Shown: positions 16,932-26,470 of the stretch, one piece after another | How the letters are laid out: each line of letters opens with the position of its first letter | Numbering within the stretch: position 1 is the first letter of the stretch | Assembly: GCA_913054335.1 (NCBI GenBank) | Contig: CAJXHL010000008.1 | Coordinates: 1-36,616 of the forward strand | Source of the DNA: an uncultured Gammaproteobacteria bacterium | GTDB taxonomy: Bacteria; Pseudomonadota; Gammaproteobacteria; PS1; Pseudothioglobaceae | DNA length: 36,616 nt | Direction: 5' to 3' | The notes under the pieces: model-generated | What the model was told of the DNA's origin: nothing | Seen by the model: only the letters and a program-made list of their open reading frames with translations | Databases searched by the model: none | Program-made: the position numbers and the translations under genes

Positions 16932-16948
16932 GATTCTCTACTTTGAGA
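16915..16948 (-). promoter_or_regulatory. Candidate ANTAR target: two AnnGnn hexaloop hairpins
   Basis: In transcript orientation, hairpin 1 is TCTC-AAAGTA-GAGA (16935-16948) and hairpin 2 is CTGGT-ATTGAA-GCCTG (16915-16930, with one mismatch and one G-U pair). Both loops have six bases with A at position 1 and G at position 4, the published ANTAR signature. Hairpin 2 shares its 5' arm with the terminator, so the two structures exclude each other. The stems are short, so this needs folding or probing, but the layout and the adjacent ANTAR gene agree. Confidence 0.6.
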
Positions 16949-16967
16949 TAGACGAAAAAAAACGCCT

Positions 16968-16994
16968 ATTTTAGCTTAAAAAAATTAAACTCAA
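16968..16994 (-). promoter_or_regulatory. Possible sigma-70 promoter of glnK-amtB
   Basis: TTGAGT (16989-16994) and TAAAAT (16968-16973) are 15 bases apart, slightly short of the optimum. Transcription from here would start close to 16960, just before hairpin 1 of the leader. Confidence 0.4.
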
Positions 16995-17065
16995 ATAAAC
17001 GCCATCGTTAAAAACAGCAACCTTCGTCGGCCACCATTAATGGTAATTGTACAGATTTATTCACA

Positions 17066-18973
17066 TCATAGTGAATTATTTTCAATTATTGACAAATAAT
17101 CTGATTCCTTTAAGATAACAACGTTCTTTTCCTTGGCTGTATTGAGCTTTGTAATGCTTACATTCTCACCAATAATCAGAAAATCAGTTTTACTGTTCAC
17201 ACTTGTTGCCACTTTAATGCCAAGAGACTTGCCTTGCTTCTGTAAATCAGCACGAGGATGACTCATCTTGCCAGTAAAAACAATCTGTTTGTTAAAAAAC
17301 GGATGATCAAAATTGGCAGAGTTACTTATTAATTGAGTTGACTCCAGTGCAAATCCGAATGCTTTCAAGACTCGGAATTCTTCTTTAATCTCTTCTAAGC
17401 CCTCAATAATAAGCTTGGCTGTTATCTCAGCAAATCCATCCATATTGACAACATCATCAACAGATAAGTCAAAGATTTCACCCAAAGGCTTATGTTTCAA
17501 CAGATTTTCACAGTTACCCATACCCAACCTTAATACACCAAAGGCGGCTAAAAAACGCCAATCCTCAATACTTTCTTGCGTCGATCTAGCCAGTTGATTC
17601 AGCAGGTTTTTTGCCGTTTTATCGCCAAAACTCATGGCCGTTAAATCGCTGTGAGACAGTTGATAAATGTCACTTACTTTGCGAATGTTATTTTCATAAA
17701 GCTTTTGTATGCTTGCCAAACCAAAGCCATCATTATTGGCTAATATTTTAAAGAAATACGCCATGCAACCAATAATTTGATCGGGACAATCATCATGATT
17801 AAGGCACATTAAAAAATCGGATTCCCATGTTAACTCACTCTGGCAACTTGGGCATGATTCAGGAATCGATACCTCTACACTCTTTAAGACTTTATTAATC
17901 TTTGGTATCACTAAGCCACTACGAGTCAATTCAACAATACTACCCTCGCCTAAGCCTTGTTCTTTAACCAGTCCATAATGATGGCCAGTAGCACGATAAA
18001 TGGTTGCGCCACTGAGTTGGGTTGGCTCTAATTCAGCCACAGGAGTGATTTTTCCTGTTCTGCCTACTTGGGCAGTTACCGACAATACACGTACTTGCGC
18101 CTTATCTTTATTCTCTTTAAAGGCGATCTGCCAACGATGGAATTTTCTATTCGAGCCCATATGAGATTTCAGTTGGACGTTGGTCAGCTCAAAAACAACC
18201 CCATCCACATCAAAATCTACACCACTTTCAAGCTCACTCACAATGCTCTGGAAATGCGCACTAAATGATTCAATATCGCCAGACCAGCTGGGTAGCTGAG
18301 AAAAGGGTACAAAAAGAGCGGCCTTATCGGCGATAGCCTGAGAAGCATATTGGTCAAGCGCTTTTTCTTTTATCAGGCTTGCCTGAAAATTTCTTGGGTA
18401 TTCAAAATGCTCGCTTAGGTGCGACTCAAAATAGCTCTTTTTAACAACAATTTCACCAGGGCCCTGTCCTCTTGCTGAATCATTGTAAACACTCAGTCCT
18501 CGTTCAAACACTCGAGAAATATCACTACCCTTATTACCATCACCCCTTGTATATAAGCGATTGCCATCATCATAACCAGCAAAGCCATCAAGCTTAGCAG
18601 TACCCTTAATTCGGATACCTTCAGACGGAAGATTAATCTCTAGAGAGGCCTTATTTACCCTATCCAGCCATTTTTGAATTTCACCCCAAGTATAAGCCTT
18701 ATCGATAGAAATCATTCTTTCCGGAAGCTTTACTTTTTCTTCGGAAAAGCCTTCATTTTCAGGCTCGGGGCGGTTGAATAAAAAGTGATCAGGCGTCCTT
18801 TTTAATAACTCAGCCAAGAAAACAAAATCGTAGTCTTGATCGCTTACTATAGGCCTACCATCGCGATAGTACTGGTTGGCAACAATGCAGAACTCAGCCA
18901 ATTCATCGTCTGATAAATCGCCCAGTAAAAGGCTTTGGTTTGCTATATTTTGAATTTTTTGATCAGTCAACAT
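17066..18973 (-). CDS. ligA: Divergent NAD+-dependent DNA ligase
   Basis: The 635-residue protein has the LigA domain order: Ia-like N-terminus with 'IVSDQDYD', the adenylation domain with nucleophile Lys127 in 'AKLDG' and 'YTRGDGNKGSD', an OB fold with 'QVGRTGKITPVAELEP', a four-Cys zinc site (CPSC...CLNHDDCP), helix-hairpin-helix repeats and a C-terminal BRCT domain ('IVFTGKMSHPRADLQ'). Several residues normally fixed in LigA differ: the Glu two before the nucleophile is Thr, the Ia His is Tyr, and the 'KFP' motif reads KEN. It may be an accessory ligase beside a standard LigA elsewhere, or a fast-evolving sole copy. It lies downstream of bamC on the same strand. Confidence 0.82.
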   Translation of the reverse strand: MLTDQKIQNIANQSLLLGDLSDDELAEFCIVANQYYRDGRPIVSDQDYDFVFLAELLKRTPDHFLFNRPEPENEGFSEEKVKLPERMISIDKAYTWGEIQKWLDRVNKASLEINLPSEGIRIKGTAKLDGFAGYDDGNRLYTRGDGNKGSDISRVFERGLSVYNDSARGQGPGEIVVKKSYFESHLSEHFEYPRNFQASLIKEKALDQYASQAIADKAALFVPFSQLPSWSGDIESFSAHFQSIVSELESGVDFDVDGVVFELTNVQLKSHMGSNRKFHRWQIAFKENKDKAQVRVLSVTAQVGRTGKITPVAELEPTQLSGATIYRATGHHYGLVKEQGLGEGSIVELTRSGLVIPKINKVLKSVEVSIPESCPSCQSELTWESDFLMCLNHDDCPDQIIGCMAYFFKILANNDGFGLASIQKLYENNIRKVSDIYQLSHSDLTAMSFGDKTAKNLLNQLARSTQESIEDWRFLAAFGVLRLGMGNCENLLKHKPLGEIFDLSVDDVVNMDGFAEITAKLIIEGLEEIKEEFRVLKAFGFALESTQLISNSANFDHPFFNKQIVFTGKMSHPRADLQKQGKSLGIKVATSVNSKTDFLIIGENVSITKLNTAKEKNVVILKESDYLSIIENNSL

Positions 18974-19012
18974 CGATTAGTTGTTGCGCTTATCTCTATT
19001 TCAACACAACAG

Positions 19013-20095
19013 CTAGAATTGATTAGAAATCTCTTTAAAGAAAATAAAACTGTAATCAATTGTTTTTTGCTCATCCTCTTCACTAAGGTCATTAAAGATA
19101 ACTTGAGAACGACCCCCTTCTAGTTGCTTGACGATAAGCTGAACTGAAATCATTTCAGCACTTATGCCTATCAATTTCGAGAAAAAACCACCTTCTTTTG
19201 TTCTAGCGAGATTGACATAGTAGCTTTTCTCGAATGCATCACTGTCCTCAATATCAATATCTAACTCATCCAGTGCCCAGCCCAAATGCGCCCAAGACTT
19301 AGCCGAATCGAATGGAAAAACAAGTGCTGCATACCCGCTCTCACTTGTATAAACCGAAACACGCAATTGATCACTCTTCGCTGTATCTTGAATCTTATTG
19401 ATAGCCTCAGATTGATCACTGCCAAGGAAAACCATCAGCCTAAGAAGCATTTCTGTTTCTAGTTCAGCATCTTTCGCACGTGATTGCCATTGGGTATTTT
19501 TATCTGCCGCCACTTCCTCGATTGAAGTTAGAGACAGATAAACCTCCGAACTGTTATCATCGTCAGTTGCTTCAATGCGAATTCTATATTTATCCGCAAT
19601 TGGTAATGCGGCTTTTGCTTTTAAGATGCCTGAAAACATCGATCTAAAAACACCAATTGACGAGTCGGGCACATCTGGGTTGCTCTCGAGAAACTCAGTT
19701 TCTATAATACCAATTGCCTCATTTTCCTTCTTGATCGTAAAACCAAACGACTTTAAGAATTTTTTAGCTAATGGCCAGATATCGCTTGGCGACTTACCAA
19801 CCAACAACCATCTACGATAAGCGTCGCGCTTAACTTCAATGTTAGTGACTTTGACTAATTGCACTTCAGCAGAATTTTCATTTAGGAGGTTGCTAGAACT
19901 AATTACAAAATCGCCTTGCGATTCAGGACTGGTTAAATCGGGCGGGATAATGAGATCTGCGATCTCGCCTGTCTCTCCTAGGTAATTGATAGTACGAGCG
20001 CCCAGTATCTCTTCTTCATCAGAGCTAGAAAATGATGAGCAGCCTGTTAAAATAAAAGCCGCCAATAAAACAATTATGCAGTTCGTGTATTTCAT
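19013..20095 (-). CDS. bamC: Outer membrane assembly lipoprotein BamC (NlpB)
   Basis: The 360-residue protein starts with a lipoprotein signal peptide ending in the lipobox LTGC, so the mature protein is anchored by a lipidated Cys. The 'LIIPPDLTSP' segment near residue 50 matches the conserved 'PPDL' stretch by which BamC contacts BamD, and two further helix-grip domains follow. BamC is an accessory subunit of the BAM complex. The start overlaps the dapA stop by four bases (ATGA), the dapA-nlpB order known from E. coli. Confidence 0.88.
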   Translation of the reverse strand: MKYTNCIIVLLAAFILTGCSSFSSSDEEEILGARTINYLGETGEIADLIIPPDLTSPESQGDFVISSSNLLNENSAEVQLVKVTNIEVKRDAYRRWLLVGKSPSDIWPLAKKFLKSFGFTIKKENEAIGIIETEFLESNPDVPDSSIGVFRSMFSGILKAKAALPIADKYRIRIEATDDDNSSEVYLSLTSIEEVAADKNTQWQSRAKDAELETEMLLRLMVFLGSDQSEAINKIQDTAKSDQLRVSVYTSESGYAALVFPFDSAKSWAHLGWALDELDIDIEDSDAFEKSYYVNLARTKEGGFFSKLIGISAEMISVQLIVKQLEGGRSQVIFNDLSEEDEQKTIDYSFIFFKEISNQF

Positions 20096-20982
20096 ATTAA
20101 ATTAAGTTTTTGTAAGTCATCTCCAAGTATAGCTTGGCACTCTTTGGACAATACGGTTAAAGGCAAGCGGATACCTTCTCCACATTTTCCCATTTTATGT
20201 AACGCCCATTTCACTGGAATTGGGTTGGACTCGAGAAACAAATGATCGTGCAATATTCCAATCTTCTGATTAAGTTCTCTTGCCTCATCAGCCTTGCCAG
20301 CCATAGCCATTAAATAAACTCTTTGCAATTCCTCGGGCACCACATTTGCTGTCACCGAAATACCGCCATGGCCACCCAACAAAATAAACTCTACCGCTGT
20401 AGCATCATCACCTGTTAACAGCAAAAAGCCCTTAGGGCAACGAGCAACCAACTCTTTAATCACTGACAAATCGCCAGTCGCGTCTTTAATGCCAATAATA
20501 TTATCAACTTCAGAGAGTCGTACAGTTGTGTCAACCGACATATCAACAGCCGTTCTACTCGGCACGTTGTACAACAATTGAGCAATATCAACGCTCTCTG
20601 CAATCAACTTGTGGTGCTGATATAGGCCCTCTTGAGTAGGTTTGTTGTAATAAGGTGTCACCAACAAACAAGCATCGGCACCAATCCTTTTAGCTTCACG
20701 AGTAAGTTCAATCGCCTCAGATGTTGAATTTGCACCTGTACCAGCAATGATTGGTATTCTTTTTGCTGCATAATTAATCGTATGCTCTACAATATGAATG
20801 TGTTCAGGCACAGCAACAGTTGCCGATTCACCCGTGGTTCCGACTGACACGATTGCTGTAGTACCTGCTTCAACATGAAAGTCGATTAAAGATTCAAGCA
20901 CAGGATAATCCACAGAGCCATCATCATGCATGGGTGTAATAATAGCAACGGTTGAGCCATAATAAGTGCGTGGACTAGACAT
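20092..20982 (-). CDS. dapA: 4-hydroxy-tetrahydrodipicolinate synthase
   Basis: Condenses pyruvate with aspartate semialdehyde in lysine and diaminopimelate synthesis. The 296-residue TIM-barrel protein has the Schiff-base Lys166 in 'IGIKDATGD', catalytic Tyr138 in 'LLYNVPSRT' and 'VGTTGESATV' near residue 47. It is translationally coupled to bamC by an ATGA overlap. A MITE-like element occupies the region upstream, so the promoter is either in the 26 bases between element and start codon or inside the element. dapE lies just beyond trmD on the same strand. Confidence 0.97.
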   Translation of the reverse strand: MSSPRTYYGSTVAIITPMHDDGSVDYPVLESLIDFHVEAGTTAIVSVGTTGESATVAVPEHIHIVEHTINYAAKRIPIIAGTGANSTSEAIELTREAKRIGADACLLVTPYYNKPTQEGLYQHHKLIAESVDIAQLLYNVPSRTAVDMSVDTTVRLSEVDNIIGIKDATGDLSVIKELVARCPKGFLLLTGDDATAVEFILLGGHGGISVTANVVPEELQRVYLMAMAGKADEARELNQKIGILHDHLFLESNPIPVKWALHKMGKCGEGIRLPLTVLSKECQAILGDDLQKLNLI

Positions 20983-21008
20983 AAATCAAATAAATAAATG
21001 GATTGAGA

Positions 21009-21301
21009 GAGATCTTTTCATAAATCATTTTAAAATTTTCTGAGTGATAAAAATGAATAAAAAATGTGTAAAAATTTAAAATGAATAGTACTAGCTACTG
21101 ATGAGAATTTTTCTGCATTTTTTAACATTTTTAGCCTCAGCCCTTTGGGATAAGAGATTTTTTACCCAAGGACAAGCTTAGGACTCCATTTTCCAGCGTT
21201 AAATTTTATCACTAGACAACAAGTAGAGTTTTTAAAATTATGCCTTGTAAAAATAAATAAAATCCAATTATCAAATCTAAAATGGTTTATACAAAAAACT
21301 C
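21009..21301. mobile_element. MITE-like element, copy A (293 bp)
   Basis: The left end GAGATCTTTTCATAAATCAT and the decayed right end (inverse: GAGTTTTTTGTATAAACCAT) are terminal inverted repeats like those of copies B and C. The interior is collinear with copy C. Flanking pentamers TGAGA/TAAGA match at four of five positions, consistent with an old 5-bp target duplication. There is no transposase; the 65-aa ORF across it is spurious. It lies between trmD and dapA. Confidence 0.8.
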
Positions 21302-21361
21302 TAAGATAATTATATACGATTGAAGGCTTAATAATCATTGAAGCGCCGGGCAAAAACAATG

Positions 21362-22036
21362 CTAATCGTCAATTAAATCAGGTCGTTTTAGTTTCGTCTT
21401 TTCGATGGATTGCTGTAGTCGCCACGCATCTATTTTAGCTTGATGGCCGCTGAGCAATACTTCAGGCACCCTCTGTCCGTCAACCACTTCGGGTCGCGTG
21501 TAGTGAGGATGATCGAGCAAACTATTAGCAAAAGAATCTTCGAGCGAGGATTCATTGCCAAGAACACCGGGTAAACGCCGACTAATAGCATCAATCAACA
21601 CCATCGCCGCCAACTCACCGCCACTGATAACATAATCACCAATAGAAATTTCCATGTCCACATCATTCTCAATCACTCTCTCATCTACGCCCTCATAGCG
21701 CCCGCATAAAAAAGTAATAGAGTCCAACTCAGACAACTCCTCAACCAATTCCTGATTGAGTTTTTTCCCTTGAGGGGATAGGTAAACCACCTTAGTGTCC
21801 GGTGAATCTTTTTTTATTGTACTCAGACAATCTCGAATGGGCTTAACCTGCATCACCATGCCTGCACCGCCACCATAGGGCTTATCATCTACATTTCTGT
21901 ATTGGTTATCGCTAAAATCTCTTAGCTGCCAAGTTTTCATCGAAACGATGGATTTTTTTATCGCCCTTGCAATAACGCCCTCATCACTAATGGCGGAAAA
22001 CATATCTGGAAAAAGAGTGATGATATTGAATTGCAC
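21362..22036 (-). CDS. trmD: tRNA (guanine37-N1)-methyltransferase TrmD
   Basis: Methylates G37 next to the anticodon, preventing +1 frameshifting. The 224-residue SPOUT protein has 'MQFNIITLFPDMF', 'DDKPYGGGAGMVM', the trefoil-knot SAM site 'LCGRYEGVDERV' and 'SIGDYVISGGELAAMVLIDA', and 'LDHPHYTRPEV'. The start is GTG. It is somewhat shorter than the E. coli enzyme at the C-terminus. The usual rpsP-rimM-trmD-rplS operon is absent: dapE is upstream and a MITE-like element follows the stop, so trmD has been separated from its ribosomal partners. Confidence 0.96.
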   Translation of the reverse strand: MQFNIITLFPDMFSAISDEGVIARAIKKSIVSMKTWQLRDFSDNQYRNVDDKPYGGGAGMVMQVKPIRDCLSTIKKDSPDTKVVYLSPQGKKLNQELVEELSELDSITFLCGRYEGVDERVIENDVDMEISIGDYVISGGELAAMVLIDAISRRLPGVLGNESSLEDSFANSLLDHPHYTRPEVVDGQRVPEVLLSGHQAKIDAWRLQQSIEKTKLKRPDLIDD

Positions 22037-22066
22037 GATGAATTTATTTGTCTATTTATCAGACAC

Positions 22067-23194
22067 TTAAGCAAGGATGTTATGTAAAACTTGGCGATAA
22101 ACAAGTGTTAAATTTTCTAAATCATCCACAGAAACACATTCATTAACCTGATGAATGGTTGCATTTAGCGGACCCAATTCCACCACCTGAGTATCCATTT
22201 GCGAAATAAAACGGCCATCAGAAGTGCCACCTGAAGTTGACAACTCCGTCTCAACGCCATTGACAGCCTTAATCGCATCAACGCAAGCATTAACCAAAGC
22301 GCCTTTTGGGGTTAAGAATGGAAAGCCAGAATGCTGCCACTCAATGTCATAATCTAGATGATGCTCATCTAAAATCTCAAGCACTCTAGTTTTGATTTTT
22401 TCGTTGGTGGTCTCCGTTGAATAACGAAAATTAAATACCACTTCAATCTCGCCCGGAATAACATTGGTTACACCAGTACCTGAGTGAATATTGGAAAATT
22501 GAAACGAGGTGGCTGGAAAATATTCATTGCCGTTATCCCATGCTTCATTACAAAGCGTATTTAACGCCGGTATAGCTAGGTGAATTGGATTATTAACCAA
22601 TTGCGGATAGGCGATATGCCCTTGCTTGCCTTTGATGGTTAACCAAGCGTTTAACGAACCCCTTCTGCCATTCTTTATCACATCACCCAAAGTATCTGTC
22701 GACGAAGGCTCACCCACTAAACAATAATCAACTTTTTGATTGTTTTTCTGTAAATATTCAACCACTTTAACCGTACCGTTAATTGCCGGTCCCTCTTCAT
22801 CAGAAGTGATTAAAAAGCCAATCGTTCCGGCGTGGTTTGGATTCTCAGTAACAAAACACTCAGTGGCAACCAGCATAGAGGCTAATGAGCCTTTCATATC
22901 CGCTGCACCCCGACCGTAAAGCATGCCGTCTATAATTGTTGGCTCAAATGGCTTTGTCTGCCACTGAGACTCTATACCAACTGGCACAACATCTGTGTGT
23001 CCTGCAAAGGCGAAAACCGGTCCAGACGAACCGCGCGTTGCCCAAAAATTCTCCACCCCACCAAAAGGCAGCAAATGGACAGTAAAGCCAATTTTCTCAA
23101 GGCGTTCAATCATCATTGATTGACAGCCTTTATCCTCAGGCGTTACCGAAGCCCTGCTGATTAAAGCCTTCGCTAATTCTATTGTTTCACTCAT
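22067..23194 (-). CDS. dapE: Succinyl-diaminopimelate desuccinylase
   Basis: Removes succinate from N-succinyl-diaminopimelate in lysine/peptidoglycan precursor synthesis. The 375-residue M20 metallopeptidase has the zinc ligands and catalytic residues in '[11 protein letters not shown]', '[13 protein letters not shown]', '[12 protein letters not shown]' and the C-terminal '[10 protein letters not shown]'. It starts five bases after the ccmI stop and precedes trmD by 30 bases, so one long transcript from ccmF to trmD is likely. The succinylase route implies dapD and dapC activity elsewhere. Confidence 0.97.
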   Translation of the reverse strand: MSETIELAKALISRASVTPEDKGCQSMMIERLEKIGFTVHLLPFGGVENFWATRGSSGPVFAFAGHTDVVPVGIESQWQTKPFEPTIIDGMLYGRGAADMKGSLASMLVATECFVTENPNHAGTIGFLITSDEEGPAINGTVKVVEYLQKNNQKVDYCLVGEPSSTDTLGDVIKNGRRGSLNAWLTIKGKQGHIAYPQLVNNPIHLAIPALNTLCNEAWDNGNEYFPATSFQFSNIHSGTGVTNVIPGEIEVVFNFRYSTETTNEKIKTRVLEILDEHHLDYDIEWQHSGFPFLTPKGALVNACVDAIKAVNGVETELSTSGGTSDGRFISQMDTQVVELGPLNATIHQVNECVSVDDLENLTLVYRQVLHNILA

Positions 23195-23199
23195 ATTTG

Positions 23200-24342
23200 T
23201 TATTCTACCTGTAAATCAATCGAGCGAGTCTCAGCAAGCGAAATGGCATCGCTGATAATCTCAATATCATCCGCTTGCTTCACAGCCAAACCAGTACTTG
23301 AAATTCGAACAACAACAAGCACTTCTGTTGACTCTGAAAGTTTGACTGATAACGAGTCAGCATCACTCAAAGAGACAATGCCATTAAAGTCTTTTAGCCG
23401 GATTTTTTTAATGGCGATTGGCATTGGCGAACCCGTAAGGGCCTTGGCGTAAACCATTAAATAATCCAGTTCGGATCGCAACGCCAATATGTCTTCGGAA
23501 ATTGAGAGGTGAATGGTCAGAGTGAAATCATTCGTTGATTCGAAATTGCGCAGAGTATTAAGAGCGCCTTCAATAACAGCCTTATCTGGATGTTCAACTG
23601 GCAACAGATACAGGGCTTTTTGCCAGGATTGTTCTGCCAAAAGCAAATCGCCATCATTCGCTGCAACAATGCCCACCAAATAAAGCGCATGAACAGAATC
23701 AGGAGCAACCTCAAGCGCCTGATCAATTAATGACTGTGGCTCTCCAGCAAAATCCCCATCTTGAGTCGAAGCAACTACACTGGCATATTGCAGCAACATA
23801 TCAATATCGTTTGGAATCAGCGAATAAGCCTTTTCAAATGATGCCAAAGCCTTGTCCGTATTACCCAAATTAAACTCGGCCAAGCCCAACATTGCCCACG
23901 CCTTACCGTTTTCTGGGTTATCGTCTAGATGAGCCTTTAAAGATTCCACACTCTGCTCTAAACTTAAACTTGGCGATATCTCAATAACAGCACTAGATCC
24001 TTGCTTTGGCGCTAATTGTGCGTAGGTAAGTACAGAGACAATAGCAATAATAACACTTAGCGCAATTGCCCATTTCAGCGGATTGATTGCGACAATATCG
24101 CCAGAATCTTGGGATAGCTCACTGGCAAGCGTATAGGTGATTTCATCCTCTGCTTCTTGATATAAGGACTCACTAATCAAACCCTTTGTTACATCGTCGG
24201 CCAATTCCTGTTTTTTTTGCTTGCCAATGGCTACGTTAGAGGCATCATCACTGATGTTCACTTTTAGTGGTCGATAGAGGAAATAGGCCACAAAACCACT
24301 AGAGGCTAAAATCAATAACAAGAATTGCCATTCAAAACTCAT
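23200..24342 (-). CDS. ccmI: Cytochrome c biogenesis protein CcmI (CycH)
   Basis: CcmI chaperones apocytochrome c to the heme-ligation complex. The 380-residue protein has two transmembrane helices (about 6-24 and 88-108) with a heptad-like cytoplasmic loop between them, then a periplasmic region with TPR repeats ('[20 protein letters not shown]', '[20 protein letters not shown]') and a beta-rich C-terminal domain. The start overlaps the ccmF stop by four bases. ccmG and ccmH, normally between ccmF and ccmI, are missing here. Confidence 0.9.
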   Translation of the reverse strand: MSFEWQFLLLILASSGFVAYFLYRPLKVNISDDASNVAIGKQKKQELADDVTKGLISESLYQEAEDEITYTLASELSQDSGDIVAINPLKWAIALSVIIAIVSVLTYAQLAPKQGSSAVIEISPSLSLEQSVESLKAHLDDNPENGKAWAMLGLAEFNLGNTDKALASFEKAYSLIPNDIDMLLQYASVVASTQDGDFAGEPQSLIDQALEVAPDSVHALYLVGIVAANDGDLLLAEQSWQKALYLLPVEHPDKAVIEGALNTLRNFESTNDFTLTIHLSISEDILALRSELDYLMVYAKALTGSPMPIAIKKIRLKDFNGIVSLSDADSLSVKLSESTEVLVVVRISSTGLAVKQADDIEIISDAISLAETRSIDLQVE

Positions 24343-26243
24343 GATTTCACCTTTAATCGATAGCGCCTATCAAAGGCCGCAAGCAACGCACCAAGTGCAA
24401 TCATAATGCCACCCAACCAAATCCAGCGAACCATAGGCTTGTAGTAAATACGCATACTCCAATTACCATTACCAAGTGACTCGCCCAAGGCGACATACAA
24501 GTCCCGACCAAGTGATGGATCAATTGCGGCTTCAGTCATTGGCATGCCGGTTTGATAAAGACGTTTTTCGGGTGACAGCTCAATAGCGTCCTCTCCATCC
24601 ATCACGCTCACACTGCCCTTAAATCCTTGATAATTCTCAGCCATAAACTGTTCTACACCGTTCAAGGTAAAGGCATAACCGGCAACGTATTGCGTTTCTC
24701 CAATCGTCATTTTCAGATCTTTCTCGACACCCATTTGCGTAGTGACAGTCGCGCCAAGAATAAAAACACCAATGCCCAAGTGAGCAATAATCATGCCCAA
24801 AAAGGCGAGTGTTACTTTTGCTTTTGAGCGCAGCCGCTGCGTTAGCAAAAACAGTGAGTGGATGACCACCCAAGCAAATAAATAAAATGCAATTAAAACA
24901 AAAATATTGTCAGTGATAAAAAGTGGTGTCAAAACAACGATCAATGCCATACCCGCCCAATCAAAGCGAAGCATTGACCAAAGTCGAGAAAATGTATCTT
25001 TTTTCCAGCGCAAAAACGGCACCAAGGCCATTGCAATTATCCCGGGAATCATAATAGGCACAAAAACAGCATCAAAGTATGGCGCGCCAACTGATATTTT
25101 GCCTAAATTAAGCGCATCTAAAATAAGCGGATACAGCGTGCCTAAAAGTACACAAAACATTGCTGACACCAAGACAATATTATTAATCAACAGGCCTGTC
25201 TCTCGAGAAACCAGTGAAAATTGATTGCTTTTTTGAATCATCCAAGAGCGCCACGAGTAAAGCGCCAAAGAGCCACCGATAACGACAAACAAGAAGATTA
25301 AAATAAACAACCCCCTAGTTGGGTCTGTCGCAAAAGCGTGGACAGAAGTGAGCACACCTGAGCGCACTAGGAAAGTGCCAAGCAAGCTTAGGGAGAAGCC
25401 ACCAATCGCAAGCAACACCGTCCATTGTCTAAAGGCACCTCTTTTTTCGCTAACGCTAAGAGAGTGAATCAATGCTGTCGCCACCAGCCATGGCATAAAG
25501 GATGCATTCTCAACGGGATCCCAGAACCACCAACCTCCCCAGCCGAGTTCGTAGTACGCCCACCAACTACCAAGGGTAATACCAACGGTTAAAAATGCCC
25601 AAGCAACTAAAGCCCAAGGACGCGTCCAACGAAGCCAAGTGCTGTCTAACTTTCCTCGAATGAGTGCAGATAAAACAAAAGCAAAAGGCACAGCCAAACC
25701 AACATAGCCCATATACAGCATCGGTGGATGGATAGCCAGACCGACGTCTTGCAGCAAAGGATTGAGCTCTCGCCCTTCACTTGGCGTAATTGCCAGAAGC
25801 TCAAAAGGGTTTGAAGTAAAAAGCAAGAGCAACAAAAACCCAACACTAACAAAACCAAGTACAATTAGGATTTGATTGACAACCTCACTGGGCACGCGTT
25901 TTGAAAAAATGCTAACCGCCACACTCCAAATAGAGAGAATCAATACCCAAAGAAGTAGAGAGCCCTCATGAGCACCCCAAACTGCAGAAAATTTAAAAAG
26001 AGTAGGTAACTGTGTATTGGAGTTTTCAGCAACGTATTTAACAGAAAAGTCGTCCGTCAAAAACGCATTCATCAGCACTGCAAAAGAAATCAGAACCAGA
26101 AAAAATTGTCCCCAAATAAGTGGCTTAGAGAGTTGTGCTAAAACAGCTTTATTCTGGTGGATACCAATAGTAGGTACAACAACAAGTAGTATCGCAAAAA
26201 CAAGCGATAAAACCAGTGCAAAATGTCCAATTTCGATCAACAT
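24339..26243 (-). CDS. ccmF: Cytochrome c heme lyase subunit CcmF
   Basis: CcmF is the core of the heme-apocytochrome c ligation complex in system I. The 634-residue protein has about 15 transmembrane helices and the heme-handling signature 'GWGGWWFWDPVENASFMPW' near residue 230, with conserved histidines in 'WGAHEGSLLLW' and 'SVHAFATDPTRG'. Its size fits the family. It is the first gene of a ccmF-ccmI-dapE-trmD run; the ccmABCDE genes that usually precede it are not in the window, so the ccm system must be split across the genome. Confidence 0.96.
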   Translation of the reverse strand: MLIEIGHFALVLSLVFAILLVVVPTIGIHQNKAVLAQLSKPLIWGQFFLVLISFAVLMNAFLTDDFSVKYVAENSNTQLPTLFKFSAVWGAHEGSLLLWVLILSIWSVAVSIFSKRVPSEVVNQILIVLGFVSVGFLLLLLFTSNPFELLAITPSEGRELNPLLQDVGLAIHPPMLYMGYVGLAVPFAFVLSALIRGKLDSTWLRWTRPWALVAWAFLTVGITLGSWWAYYELGWGGWWFWDPVENASFMPWLVATALIHSLSVSEKRGAFRQWTVLLAIGGFSLSLLGTFLVRSGVLTSVHAFATDPTRGLFILIFLFVVIGGSLALYSWRSWMIQKSNQFSLVSRETGLLINNIVLVSAMFCVLLGTLYPLILDALNLGKISVGAPYFDAVFVPIMIPGIIAMALVPFLRWKKDTFSRLWSMLRFDWAGMALIVVLTPLFITDNIFVLIAFYLFAWVVIHSLFLLTQRLRSKAKVTLAFLGMIIAHLGIGVFILGATVTTQMGVEKDLKMTIGETQYVAGYAFTLNGVEQFMAENYQGFKGSVSVMDGEDAIELSPEKRLYQTGMPMTEAAIDPSLGRDLYVALGESLGNGNWSMRIYYKPMVRWIWLGGIMIALGALLAAFDRRYRLKVKS

Positions 26244-26415
26244 ATCTTATTGTCAAATAAAACCAGTATTTTATCTAATCCACTACGATTAATGACAATA
26301 TCACAGGGCTGTTGAGCAACGTTACTAACGCAATATAAACGCCAAATGTTAGTTAATAGCTTTGTTTGAAGCCGAATGTGAAAATTGAATTGCCCAAATG
26401 AGCTCTGTGCCATAG

Positions 26416-26460
26416 CTAGGTCATTGCTATGAAAAATCAATGTATTCATTGGTGACCTAG
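26416..26460. repeat. Nested inverted repeats 3' of tRNA-Leu
   Basis: CTAGGTCA and TGACCTAG are perfect 8-bp arms 29 bases apart. Between them, on the minus strand, CAATG-AATA-CATTG is followed by ATTTTT, which could be a weak terminator for the tRNA transcript. A CATAGC/GCTATG hairpin overlaps one arm. The rest of the ccmF-tRNA gap shows nothing clear. Confidence 0.4.
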
Positions 26461-26470
26461 ATGCATTTGA

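Noticed and set aside
17016-17033. A sigma-54 promoter look-alike (TGGCC...TTGCT on the minus strand) upstream of glnK
   Set aside because: The GG and GC elements are separated by 12 bases rather than the required 10, so it should not work as a sigma-54 site.
21162-21359. 65-aa ORF on the minus strand between trmD and dapA
   Set aside because: It lies mostly inside the MITE-like element; composition is AT-driven and the frame is not kept in the sister copy.
24907-25224. 105-aa plus-strand ORF opposite ccmF (and similar antisense ORFs at 29110-29460, 35298-35630, 4914-5234)
   Set aside because: Each is antisense to a well-conserved gene and has no recognisable domain; they are shadows of codon usage.
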